From assembly GCA_012514865.1 (NCBI GenBank), contig JAAYZO010000235.1:1-8451 (forward strand): 8,451 bases of DNA. Direction: 5' to 3'. Under the pieces are notes generated by a model that was not told the DNA's origin, made no database searches, and saw only the letters and a list, made by a program, of their open reading frames with translations. This DNA comes from Lentisphaerota bacterium (GTDB lineage Bacteria > Verrucomicrobiota > Lentisphaeria > Oligosphaerales > JAFGRS01). The position numbers were made by a program, and so were the translations under genes. Position 1 is the stretch's first letter, and every line of letters begins with the position of its first letter. Below are positions 1 to 5,986 of the stretch, one piece after another.

Positions 1-1046
1 ACCGCGAGGTAGCGGATGTCGAGGGTGTCGCCCGGGCCGCAGGCGAGGTCGTCGGCCAGCCAGCGGTTCACGACGACGCCGTCGTCGCCGAGGTCGCCGT
101 GCAGCCAGGCGGCGTCGGTGCCGGTGATGAAGGCGAAGGGCGACTCGCACCCGGCCCGGCCGATGGCGGTCACGAAGTAGGTCAGCACGGTGGCGGCGGC
201 CGGGTCCAGGGCCGCGGCGGCGCGCTGGACCTCGGCGTCGAGGAAGATGCGCTCCGAGGTCAGGGTGCAGCCGCCGGCGCGCTCCCGCAGGTCCAGACCG
301 ACGTCGTCGAGGCGCCAGGTCGCAGCCAGGGCCGCCGCCATGGCCTCGTCAGTCGCCGCCGGAGCGGCCAGGAGGATGCGGTTGACCCGGTCGGGCAGCT
401 CCAGGGCGCGGCAGAGGTCGGTGCGGTCGACGAAGAGATTGACCGGACTGAGCGGGTCGGCGCGCAGGCTCAGGCCGGCGAGCTGGTCCTCGCCGAGGAT
501 GGCCCGGAGGGTGAGCCGCAAGGCCACCTGGCGGGACCCGGCGGCGGCCAGCGGCGTGTCGCGCGGGAAGGCGTTGAGATTCTCGGCGCGCACGACCACG
601 ACCTGACCCGGCGCCAGGCCCAGACGGCCCGCCGCGGCGGCGCCCATGATGACCTCGCCGGCGGCCGGGACTGTGAAGCCGGCCGGGCCGGCCATGGCTG
701 CGATCGCGGCGTCGATGCCGAGGACGGTCACCCGCGGCAGCCGCCGCGACCCATCCGGGGTGGCGGCCACGCCCGGGACCTCCAGGAGACCCGCCGCCGG
801 CCGCGACAGGCGCCGCGACAGGCGCGATGCCAGGTCGGCCGTGACCAGGCGGTCGCCGGGGACCACCGCATGGGTCACCGCGCCGAGGCGGAGTTCGACG
901 CGCCGGCGCAGGCTGCCGCGCACCGAGTCGCCGACCAGCAGGGCCCCCGTGATCACCGCGGCGCTGATCGCGATGGCCAGGGCCGTGGCCGCCTGGGACG
1001 CCGGGCGGTGGCGGAGGCTCCGCAAGATGAGCCGGAAGGTGGTCAT
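1..1046 (-). CDS. FtsX/MacB-type ABC transporter permease, N-terminal part (runs off the left edge)
   Basis: The first 348 residues are visible; the stop lies outside the window. The protein opens with a short cytoplasmic stretch (MTTFRLILRSLRHRP), then one Ala/Ile-rich membrane segment at about residues 18-38, followed at once by GDSVRGSLRRR. A long soluble region follows with no further membrane segment, as expected for the extracytoplasmic MacB_PCD-like domain that precedes the three C-terminal FtsX helices. From memory, the GDS-x-RGSL motif after helix 1 is typical of large planctomycete-type permeases. The ATG overlaps the TGA of the upstream ATPase gene (ATGA, 1043-1046), with GAAGG 6 nt ahead, so translation is probably coupled. 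It should pair with that ATPase. Substrate is unknown: lipoprotein/lipid export, efflux or signalling by conformational coupling are all possible. A 12-bp perfect tandem duplication lies in the gene at 800-823. Confidence 0.85.
   Translation of the reverse strand, partial: MTTFRLILRSLRHRPASQAATALAIAISAAVITGALLVGDSVRGSLRRRVELRLGAVTHAVVPGDRLVTADLASRLSRRLSRPAAGLLEVPGVAATPDGSRRLPRVTVLGIDAAIAAMAGPAGFTVPAAGEVIMGAAAAGRLGLAPGQVVVVRAENLNAFPRDTPLAAAGSRQVALRLTLRAILGEDQLAGLSLRADPLSPVNLFVDRTDLCRALELPDRVNRILLAAPAATDEAMAAALAATWRLDDVGLDLRERAGGCTLTSERIFLDAEVQRAAAALDPAAATVLTYFVTAIGRAGCESPFAFITGTDAAWLHGDLGDDGVVVNRWLADDLACGPGDTLDIRYLA
800..823. repeat. 12-bp perfect tandem duplication inside the permease gene
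   Basis: The unit gccgcgacaggc occurs twice, back to back. On the coding strand it gives an in-frame doubled RLSR (about residues 75-82 of the permease), early in the extracytoplasmic region. The length is a multiple of three, so the reading frame is kept. Confidence 0.85.
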
Positions 1047-1756
1047 GGCGCGCCTTCGGCGCTGGCCTCCAGGCGGCCGTCGCGCAGGACCATCCTGCGG
1101 CCGAGGCGCCGGGCCAGGTCCAGCGAGTGCGTGACCACCAGGAGGGTCGTGCCCGTCTCGCGGTTGAGCTCCATGAGCAGGTCGGCCAGGCATCCGGCGG
1201 CGGCGGCATCGAGGGCGCCGGTGGGCTCGTCGGCCAGGAGCAGCGGCGGCTGGTGGATGAGCGCCCGCGCCACGGCGACGCGCTGGCGTTCGCCACCGGA
1301 GAGGGTCCCCGGGAAGGCCCCGGCGCGATCGGCCAGGCCAACGCGCTTCAGGAGGCCCTCGGCGCGGCGGCGCTGCGACGCGGCCGCGGCGCGGTCCGGC
1401 TCGGCAAGGGTCGGCACGAGGATATTCTCCAGGACGGTACACTGCGGCAGCAGATGGTGGAGCTGGAAGATGAAGCCGATCTGGCGGTTGCGCAGCCGCG
1501 CCAGGTCGCGATCGCCGAGCCCGGTCAGATCGCGGCCCTGGACCGCGATGGTGCCGGCGTCGGGGCGGTCCAGGCCGGCAATGAGGTTCAGCAGGGTGCT
1601 CTTCCCCGAGCCCGAGGGGCCGAGGATGGCGAGGGTCTCGCCGGCCTCGACGCGCAGCGAGACGCCGCGCAGCACCGCCACCGGCGGCTCGCCGGGCGGG
1701 CGGAAGACGCGGCTGACGCTGTCGAGTTCGAGCACGGCCGGCCGGGTGTCGGGCAT
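1043..1756 (-). CDS. ABC transporter ATP-binding protein, LolD/MacB subfamily
   Basis: Nucleotide-binding subunit that would power the permease encoded immediately downstream. All catalytic motifs are present (numbered from the 237-residue form): Walker A GPSGSGKST 46-54, Q-loop Gln98 in FIFQLHHLLP, signature LSGGE 152-156, Walker B LLLADE 172-177 with Glu177 as catalytic base, D-loop Gly180-Asp183, and switch His210 in VTHSL. The 'DEPTGALD' and 'HHLLP' wording is typical of LolD/MacB/FtsE-like ATPases. Start choice: ATG 1756 has AGGA about 8-9 nt upstream. ATG 1765 (three residues longer) has that AGG touching the ATG, which is too close. A further upstream start at 1861 would overlap the glycosyltransferase gene by almost 90 bases and add a Cys/Arg-rich leader foreign to the family. 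It lies 16 bases after the glycosyltransferase stop and overlaps the permease by 4 bases, so this is one operon. Confidence 0.93.
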   Translation of the reverse strand: MPDTRPAVLELDSVSRVFRPPGEPPVAVLRGVSLRVEAGETLAILGPSGSGKSTLLNLIAGLDRPDAGTIAVQGRDLTGLGDRDLARLRNRQIGFIFQLHHLLPQCTVLENILVPTLAEPDRAAAASQRRRAEGLLKRVGLADRAGAFPGTLSGGERQRVAVARALIHQPPLLLADEPTGALDAAAAGCLADLLMELNRETGTTLLVVTHSLDLARRLGRRMVLRDGRLEASAEGAP

Positions 1757-1772
1757 GGTGGTCATCCTGTGT

Positions 1773-3068
1773 TCAGGAACTCGAACGGGCACCCGCCGCG
1801 GTGTAGGCCGCGAGCAGTGCCGGCACGGTACAGTTCTGCAGATCGAAGCGGCTCTGCACACGGGCGCGACCGGCCTCGGCCAGGCGCCGCCGCAGGGCTG
1901 CGTCGGCGAGGACGCGCTCCAGCGCCGCGATCAGGGCACCGGGGTCGTCGGGCGCATAGAGTTCGACACCCCCCGTCGCCTCGGCGACCTCGACGAAGCC
2001 ACCGGCCGCCGGCAGCACCGCCGGGACGCCCCGCGCCAGGGCTTCGAGGGTGAACATCCCGAAGGCCTCGCCGCCGGGGACCGGCACACAGAGGAGCGAG
2101 AGGCCATCCATGAACGACGCCACCTCCGAGGCCACAAAACGCTCCTGAATCGTCACCGCCGAGGCGGCGCCATCGCGCTCGAGGCGCCGACGCAGCGCCT
2201 TCAGGAAGGCCCTGTCGTCGGCGGTGCAGCCGCCGGCGGCGTGCAGCTCGAGGTCGCGCCAGGCCGGCCGACGGCGCAGCGCGACGAGGGCCTCCGCCAG
2301 GACGCCCAGGCCAAGCGCCTCGGCCAGCCTCGCGTAGTAGCCCAGCCGCGGCGCCGCCGGCGGCGCCGCCGGCCGGCAGGCGCCCGCGTCGATGCCCGGC
2401 CAGACCGCGTGCAGGCGCTCCGGGGCCAGCCGCAGGCGCGGCGCCAGAGCCGCGCCGTAGGACCGACTCACCGGCAGGAAGAGGTCGACATCGACAGCGC
2501 GCACGGCCATGGCGTCCCAGAGCCGCGCCGGCCAGGAGCCCGGCATGGCCTCGACCCAACTGTCCTCGTCCTGAAGCGAACAGACGACCGGGACGCCCAC
2601 CTCGGCGCGAATGCGACCGGCCAGGCCCAGGAGGAGGGCGTTCGACAGGTGCACCACCTCGGGACGGCACTCCTGCCTCAGCCAGGCAACGAGGCGGTCC
2701 AAGTCGCCGGCCTGACGGCCGGACTCGCCGCGCAGCACCGAGAGAGTCAGGGCGCCCAGGCCACCGGCGCGGACCGAGCCGGCCCGGCGCGACACCCAGC
2801 CCAGCACCGCCGAGGCGTCCAGCCAGTCGCGCCAGGCGGGCGGCAGGTGCCGGAAGCCCGGTACGACCTGCGACAGGTACACATTCAGGGCGCCATAGAA
2901 CACCGGCGGCCCCTCGTCCGCCCCGGCCTCAGCCACCGGGAGGTACATCGGCAGCAGCACCGCATCGTGGCCCTGGCGCCGCAGGGCCTGAACGAGGTCG
3001 AGATCGCGGCGGCAGTTCTCGCAGTAGAACTGCCCGCCCGATCCCGGCGTGATCATGGCGATGCGCAT
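1773..3068 (-). CDS. GT-B fold glycosyltransferase, family 4-like
   Basis: Predicted to transfer a sugar from a nucleotide-sugar donor; acceptor unknown. 431 residues, the usual size for GT4. The N-terminal Rossmann start is MRIAMITPGSGGQFYCENC, with a Cys16-x-x-Cys19 pair and then RRDLDLVQALRRQGHD, which I recall from a glycosyltransferase subgroup of environmental bacteria. The C-terminal domain begins near LGYYARLAEALG after a PAAPPAAP linker (233-240). The donor-site EX7E motif is Glu334 to Glu342 (GGEAFGMFTLEAL), followed by ARGVPAVLPAAGGFVEV, the usual GT4 pattern. There is no signal peptide or membrane segment, so it is probably cytosolic. Start 3068 is fixed by AGGAGG at 3075-3080 with a 6-nt spacer; the longer start at 3107 lacks one. 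First gene of an operon with the ABC ATPase (gap 16 bases) and permease. Confidence 0.92.
   Translation of the reverse strand: MRIAMITPGSGGQFYCENCRRDLDLVQALRRQGHDAVLLPMYLPVAEAGADEGPPVFYGALNVYLSQVVPGFRHLPPAWRDWLDASAVLGWVSRRAGSVRAGGLGALTLSVLRGESGRQAGDLDRLVAWLRQECRPEVVHLSNALLLGLAGRIRAEVGVPVVCSLQDEDSWVEAMPGSWPARLWDAMAVRAVDVDLFLPVSRSYGAALAPRLRLAPERLHAVWPGIDAGACRPAAPPAAPRLGYYARLAEALGLGVLAEALVALRRRPAWRDLELHAAGGCTADDRAFLKALRRRLERDGAASAVTIQERFVASEVASFMDGLSLLCVPVPGGEAFGMFTLEALARGVPAVLPAAGGFVEVAEATGGVELYAPDDPGALIAALERVLADAALRRRLAEAGRARVQSRFDLQNCTVPALLAAYTAAGARSSS
2348..2371. repeat. 12-bp perfect tandem duplication inside the glycosyltransferase gene
   Basis: The unit gcggcgccgccg occurs twice in direct succession. 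On the coding strand it gives the in-frame linker PAAPPAAP (residues 233-240) between the N- and C-terminal Rossmann domains. The unit is GC-only, so replication slippage is a simple explanation. Confidence 0.8.
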
Positions 3069-3206
3069 GTGCGGCCTCCTGTGGCTGCCCCTGGCCCAGG
3101 GATGCACGGTCGCCCTAATGTACGTGCCCGCCGCCGCAATGCCGCGCCGAGGCGCGACCGCAGGCCGGCGCCCACGGCCGTTCGAAGATCACGTCGGCGT
3201 TACTCG

Positions 3207-3247
3207 GTCACCCTCCTGTGAAAATCGACCGCGATTTCCATGGTGAC
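3207..3247. promoter_or_regulatory. Nested dyad symmetry, operator-like
   Basis: The outer arms are gtcacc (3207-3212) and ggtgac (3242-3247). The inner arms are aaatcg (3222-3227) and cgattt (3232-3237) around a 4-nt centre. The inner part is AT-richer than its surroundings. The dyad lies in the gap between two divergent genes, where a repressor or activator site would be expected. No protein partner can be named. Confidence 0.35.
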
Positions 3248-3286
3248 ATGATCGGGCGGACACTGCGCCCTGCGGGCGCTGAAGGG

Positions 3287-3344
3287 GTGCCAGATCGTAG
3301 CCGGGGGTCGTGCGGAGTACGACCCCCGGGACCGCGGCTGGCAC
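3287..3344. repeat. Two-tier inverted repeat with an 11-bp perfect stem
   Basis: The inner stem is perfect: ccgggggtcgt (3301-3311) pairs with acgacccccgg (3319-3329) around a 7-nt loop. The outer arms gtgccag (3287-3293) and ctggcac (3338-3344) also match. A third copy, tgccag at 3364-3369, can compete for ctggca at 3338-3343. No T-run follows on either strand, so it is not a textbook intrinsic terminator. It lies upstream of the candidate rightward promoter, so it may block read-through, bind a protein as DNA, or sit in an antisense transcript. Confidence 0.6.
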
Positions 3345-3409
3345 GCCATGCACCCTGGAGGGATGCCAGAACCGGACCTGCAAACAACCCAGGCCGGCGC
3401 GAGGGTCGT

Positions 3410-3438
3410 TTGGCAAAGCCGCCGGCACCGTCTATTCT
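3410..3438 (+). promoter_or_regulatory. Candidate sigma70-type promoter for the DUF6784/DUF6785 gene
   Basis: TTGGCA (3410-3415, 5 of 6 to TTGACA) and TATTCT (3433-3438, 4 of 6 to TATAAT) are separated by exactly 17 bases. This is the only AT-rich -10-like box in that GC-rich stretch. It would give a start near 3445 and a leader of about 70 nt before the ATG at 3514. Confidence 0.45.
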
Positions 3439-3513
3439 ACGCCGCGAAGGCCGGACACAGGCAGGCCCGGCGCGCCGACGCCGACGCCGGGGCCCACATT
3501 CCAGGGGGAACCG

Positions 3514-5553
3514 ATGACCGTCCGAGCGGTAGTCTTCGGGCTGCTGGGTGCGGTGCTGGTCTGCGGCACCAGCTTCCTGAACGACCGCGTTCTGCGGCAG
3601 ACCTACCTGGTCGGCAACAACATGCCGGTCTCGGTCTACGGCATCCTCATCCTGGTCGTGCTCTGCATCAATCCCCTGCTGCGCCGCTGGCGCTTCAGCG
3701 GCCGCGAGCTGGCCGTCGTCATGGCGCTGACCCTGGCCTCGTGCTGCCTGCCGGGGTCGGGGCTGCTGCGGACCTTCGCCTCGGCGCTGGTGCTGCCCTA
3801 CCATTACGAGAAGCTGGAGCCATCCTGGCGCGAGGAGCAGATCCTCTCGTACATCCCGGAGCGCATGGTCCCGGACATCGCGTCGGACGAGGACACCGTC
3901 CTGGGCGGCTTCGTGCAGGGCCTGGGGACGCCCGGCAACCACATCCGCCTGCGGGCGGTGCCGTGGTCAGCCTGGGTGCGTCCGGTGCTGTTCTGGATGC
4001 CGATGGTTCTGACGCTCTGGGTGGCGATGATCGCCCTCGCGGTCGTCCTGCACCGCCAGTGGAGCGGCCACGAGCATCTGCCCTACCCGATCGCGGCATT
4101 TGCCGACTCGCTGCTGCCGTCGGAGGCCGACGGCCGCGTCGGGCTGTTCCGGCAACGCCTCTTCTGGGTCGGCGCGCTGGCCGTCCTGCTCATCCACACC
4201 AACAACTACCTCTGCACCTGGTTCCCCGACATCTTCATACCGATCTCGCTGCGCTTCAGCTTCTCGCCGCTGGCGCGGTTCTTCCCGACCCTGGTGCGCG
4301 GCGGTGGGTGGAGCCTGTTCACGCCGACGCTGTTCTTCTCGGTGATCGGCATCTGTTTTCTGATCCCGACCGACCTGTCGTTCACCTTCGGCATCGGACC
4401 CTGGCTGTGGGCTCTGGTGGTGGGTGTCTTCGCAGCCTACGGCCTGAATCTGAACAACGTCGTCGAGGGCAGTTGCTGGTACACCGGGCTGAAGCCGCGC
4501 ATGTTCATCCTCTTCGGCGCCAATGTCGGACTGTTCCTGGCGCTGCTGTACACCGGCCGGCACTTCTACGGCCAGGTGGCGGCGCGGGCCTGCGGGCTGT
4601 CGCGACGGGGCGCCGTCGACGGCCTCTCGGTGTGGGGCTGCCGCGTCTTCCTGGCGGCGATGGCGGCCTTCACAATCCTGGTGACGGCGGCGGGGGTGGA
4701 CTGGCAGCTCGCGGTGATGTACTCGGGGGTGCTGGTGGTCTTCTACGTGGTCATGAGCCGCATCGTCTCCGAGGCCGGGCTCTTCCACGTGCAGAGCAAC
4801 ATCTTCCCCTGCTGCATCCTCTGGGGCTTCATGGGCGCCCCGAGCCTGGGACCGCGGACGCTCCTGCTGCTGCAGGTCATCAGCATGATCCTGATCATCG
4901 ATCCGCGCGAGTCGCTGCTGCCCTTCATGTCGAACTCGCTGCAGCTCCTGGAGCGCCGTCGCGAGGCCCTCGGCCGGCCGGCCATCTGGTGTGGCGTGGC
5001 GGTGGTAGTGGGCCTGGCGGTGGCGTTGCCGCTGACCCTCTACATCCACTACGATCAGGGCAACGCTATCTGGGAGAGCTGGGCCGACCGCGACGTGCCC
5101 ACGATGCAGTACCAGAACGCGATTGCGGTGCAGCGCAAGCTGGCGGCCCAGGACATGCTGGCGTCGAGTCTGGCGGTCAGCGGCTGGGGCCGCTTCCGCC
5201 AGATGGCCCCCAATGCGGCCTGCGTCTGGGGCTTCGCCGGCGGCATGGCACTCGTCATGGCCTTCAGCGCGGCACGACTGCGCTTCCGGCACTGGCCCCT
5301 GCATCCCCTGCTCTTCGTCACCTGGTGCACGACCCACATCAGCTCCTTCGCAGGGTCGTTCCTGCTCGGCTCGCTGATCAAGTGGGCGGTGCTGAAGTAC
5401 GGCGGCAACCGCACCTACGACCGCCTGCGGCCTCTGATGGTCGGCCTCATCGCCGGCGAGATCCTCGGAGCCCTGCTGCCGAGTCTGGTGGGGGCGCTCT
5501 ACTACGTCATCACCGGCGAGCGCCCGAAGGCCTTCCGCGTCATGCTCAGCTGA
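3514..5553 (+). CDS. Polytopic membrane protein, DUF6784/DUF6785 family
   Basis: 679 residues with roughly 14-15 hydrophobic segments, e.g. near 5-23, 42-58, 66-90, 156-180, 216-230, 268-287, 293-315, 329-347, 376-394, 397-415, 490-511, 567-586, 597-625 and 640-666. Family-like landmarks: EHLPYPIAAFADSL (187-200), WYTGLKPRMFILFG (322-335), MSRIVSEAGLFHVQ (414-427), FMSNSLQL (471-478), and the C-terminal LIKWAVLKYGGNRTYDRLRP (621-640). I recall this as a domain pair common in Lentisphaerae, Planctomycetes and Armatimonadetes; it resembles oligopeptide-transporter-like proteins in its topology, but function is not established. Start 3514 is chosen because AGGGGG (3503-3508) lies 5 nt upstream and the protein then begins at its first helix; the in-frame start at 3310 would add 68 Pro/Arg-rich residues. 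It appears to be a single-gene transcription unit, divergent from the left operon and convergent with the right module. Confidence 0.88.
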   Translation: MTVRAVVFGLLGAVLVCGTSFLNDRVLRQTYLVGNNMPVSVYGILILVVLCINPLLRRWRFSGRELAVVMALTLASCCLPGSGLLRTFASALVLPYHYEKLEPSWREEQILSYIPERMVPDIASDEDTVLGGFVQGLGTPGNHIRLRAVPWSAWVRPVLFWMPMVLTLWVAMIALAVVLHRQWSGHEHLPYPIAAFADSLLPSEADGRVGLFRQRLFWVGALAVLLIHTNNYLCTWFPDIFIPISLRFSFSPLARFFPTLVRGGGWSLFTPTLFFSVIGICFLIPTDLSFTFGIGPWLWALVVGVFAAYGLNLNNVVEGSCWYTGLKPRMFILFGANVGLFLALLYTGRHFYGQVAARACGLSRRGAVDGLSVWGCRVFLAAMAAFTILVTAAGVDWQLAVMYSGVLVVFYVVMSRIVSEAGLFHVQSNIFPCCILWGFMGAPSLGPRTLLLLQVISMILIIDPRESLLPFMSNSLQLLERRREALGRPAIWCGVAVVVGLAVALPLTLYIHYDQGNAIWESWADRDVPTMQYQNAIAVQRKLAAQDMLASSLAVSGWGRFRQMAPNAACVWGFAGGMALVMAFSAARLRFRHWPLHPLLFVTWCTTHISSFAGSFLLGSLIKWAVLKYGGNRTYDRLRPLMVGLIAGEILGALLPSLVGALYYVITGERPKAFRVMLS

Positions 5554-5645
5554 GTTCGGAGTTCTGTGGTCCCGGCGTTGGGCGTTGAACGTCGGGCGTT
5601 CAGCGTTGGGCGTTCGCTCTCCCGGGGGTCGGGAGTCGGGCGGCG
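5552..5645. repeat. Degenerate 7-bp tandem repeat tract
   Basis: The core, 5575-5616, is six consecutive heptamers: GCGTTGG, GCGTTGA, ACGTCGG, GCGTTCA, GCGTTGG, GCGTTCG. A 7-base period is also visible on both sides: GAGTTCG/GAGTTCT/GTGGTCC from 5552, and GGGGTCG/GGAGTCG/GGCGGCG from 5625, with short phase slips between. The tract begins at the stop codon of the membrane protein gene and fills nearly the whole gap to the convergent lipoprotein gene. A 6-bp hairpin (ctcccg 5619-5624 with cgggag 5630-5635) lies inside it. Confidence 0.75.
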
Positions 5646-5663
5646 GTGCCGTCAGAACGGCGC
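5646..5663 (-). terminator. Short hairpin at the 3' end of the lipoprotein gene
   Basis: gccgt (5648-5652) pairs with acggc (5657-5661) around a 4-nt loop, extended by one wobble and one G-C pair. It overlaps the lipoprotein stop codon and sits between two convergent genes. There is no T-run, so intrinsic termination is doubtful. Confidence 0.25.
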
Positions 5664-5831
5664 GCCGAGGATCTTGCCTTCCCAGCTCGCCGGCTGGTTC
5701 CAGGGGAGGGTCTCGCGGCTGGACGACTCCGTCGAGGAACCGGCCGTGGCGCAACCACTCAGCAGCGCGCAGAGCAGGACGGCGACACTGGCCACGAGCC
5801 AGGCGAGGCCATGGGGACGAACGATGCTCAT
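5652..5831 (-). CDS. Small lipoprotein, 59 residues
   Basis: The protein has a lipoprotein signal peptide: a short basic start (MSIVRPHG), a hydrophobic core (about 9-24), and lipobox Leu24-Ser25-Gly26-Cys27. The mature part is only 33 residues, a Ser/Thr-rich spacer followed by LPWNQPASWEGKILGAPF. That Trp/Pro-rich end looks like a docking motif; I have a memory of similar PWN-x-P-x-x-WEG tails in tiny lipoproteins of PVC bacteria but cannot verify it. The start at 5831 is preferred because GGGAG (5841-5845) lies 9 nt upstream; an ATG at 5840, directly abutting that GGGAG, would add three residues. Last gene of a module with the membrane microprotein (gap 17 bases) and the coiled-coil protein. 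Function unknown; role in envelope structure is inferred from context. Confidence 0.8.
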   Translation of the reverse strand: MSIVRPHGLAWLVASVAVLLCALLSGCATAGSSTESSSRETLPWNQPASWEGKILGAPF

Positions 5832-5848
5832 CGCGGCCATCTCCCGGA

Positions 5849-5950
5849 TCAGAAGACCCCGAAGGCCTTGAGTTCGATCATCTGGAAGACGACCACGGCC
5901 ACCAGCGCGACGGCGGCGACGACCATGGCGATCGGGAAGAGCTTGACCAT
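5849..5950 (-). CDS. Single-span membrane microprotein, 33 residues
   Basis: The reading frame begins MVKLFPIAM, has a Val/Ala-rich membrane segment over about residues 5-23, and ends QMIELKAFGVF before TGA (5849-5851). AAGGA at 5957-5961 sits 6 nt before the ATG, an excellent ribosome binding site. The gene fits neatly between two others on the same strand: 36 bases after the coiled-coil gene stop and 17 bases before the lipoprotein start. The spacing, ribosome binding site and helix make it a real small gene rather than chance. It probably sits in the inner membrane with a short C-terminal tail. Function unknown; a partner or stabiliser of the coiled-coil membrane protein is a reasonable guess. 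Confidence 0.75.
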   Translation of the reverse strand: MVKLFPIAMVVAAVALVAVVVFQMIELKAFGVF

Positions 5951-5986
5951 CTGCGGTCCTTCCAGCCTCAAGCCCGGCGGCGAGGC

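Larger units (their letters stand above)
3069..3513. other. Divergent intergenic region, 445 bases, no credible gene
   Basis: Lies between the minus-strand glycosyltransferase start and the plus-strand membrane protein start. Open frames here are Arg/Pro-rich, lack ribosome binding sites and look like composition artefacts. The region contains a nested dyad (3207-3247), a strong two-tier hairpin (3287-3344) and a promoter-like pair facing right (3410-3438). I could not find a convincing -35/-10 pair for the leftward operon; a lone TACATT-like -10 element sits on the minus strand near 3118-3123 without a good -35. Confidence 0.6.

Noticed and set aside
349..1341. A 330-codon minus-strand frame overlapping the permease and ATPase
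   Set aside because: Out of frame with both, Pro/Arg-rich, and ends in the middle of the permease; the permease frame carries the helix and the GDSVRGSLR motif.
99..3221. A 1040-codon open frame on the plus strand across the whole left operon
   Set aside because: It is antisense to three genes with intact family motifs. Its product is Gly/Arg/Gln/His-rich low complexity with no domain; long antisense frames are expected in high-GC coding DNA.
3218..3517. A 99-codon plus-strand frame overlapping the membrane protein start by ATGA
   Set aside because: The overlap looks coupled, but the GTG start has no suitable ribosome binding site and the product is a run of Arg/Pro/Gly. It also spans the hairpin and the promoter-like boxes.
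3348..5588. A 746-codon plus-strand frame parallel to the membrane protein gene
   Set aside because: It is an Arg/Pro/Ala-rich +1 shadow without membrane segments, while the accepted frame has family motifs and a ribosome binding site.
3967..5754. A 595-codon minus-strand frame opposite the membrane protein gene
   Set aside because: It is a His/Gln/Asp/Arg-rich antisense shadow; part of it even translates the heptamer repeat tract.
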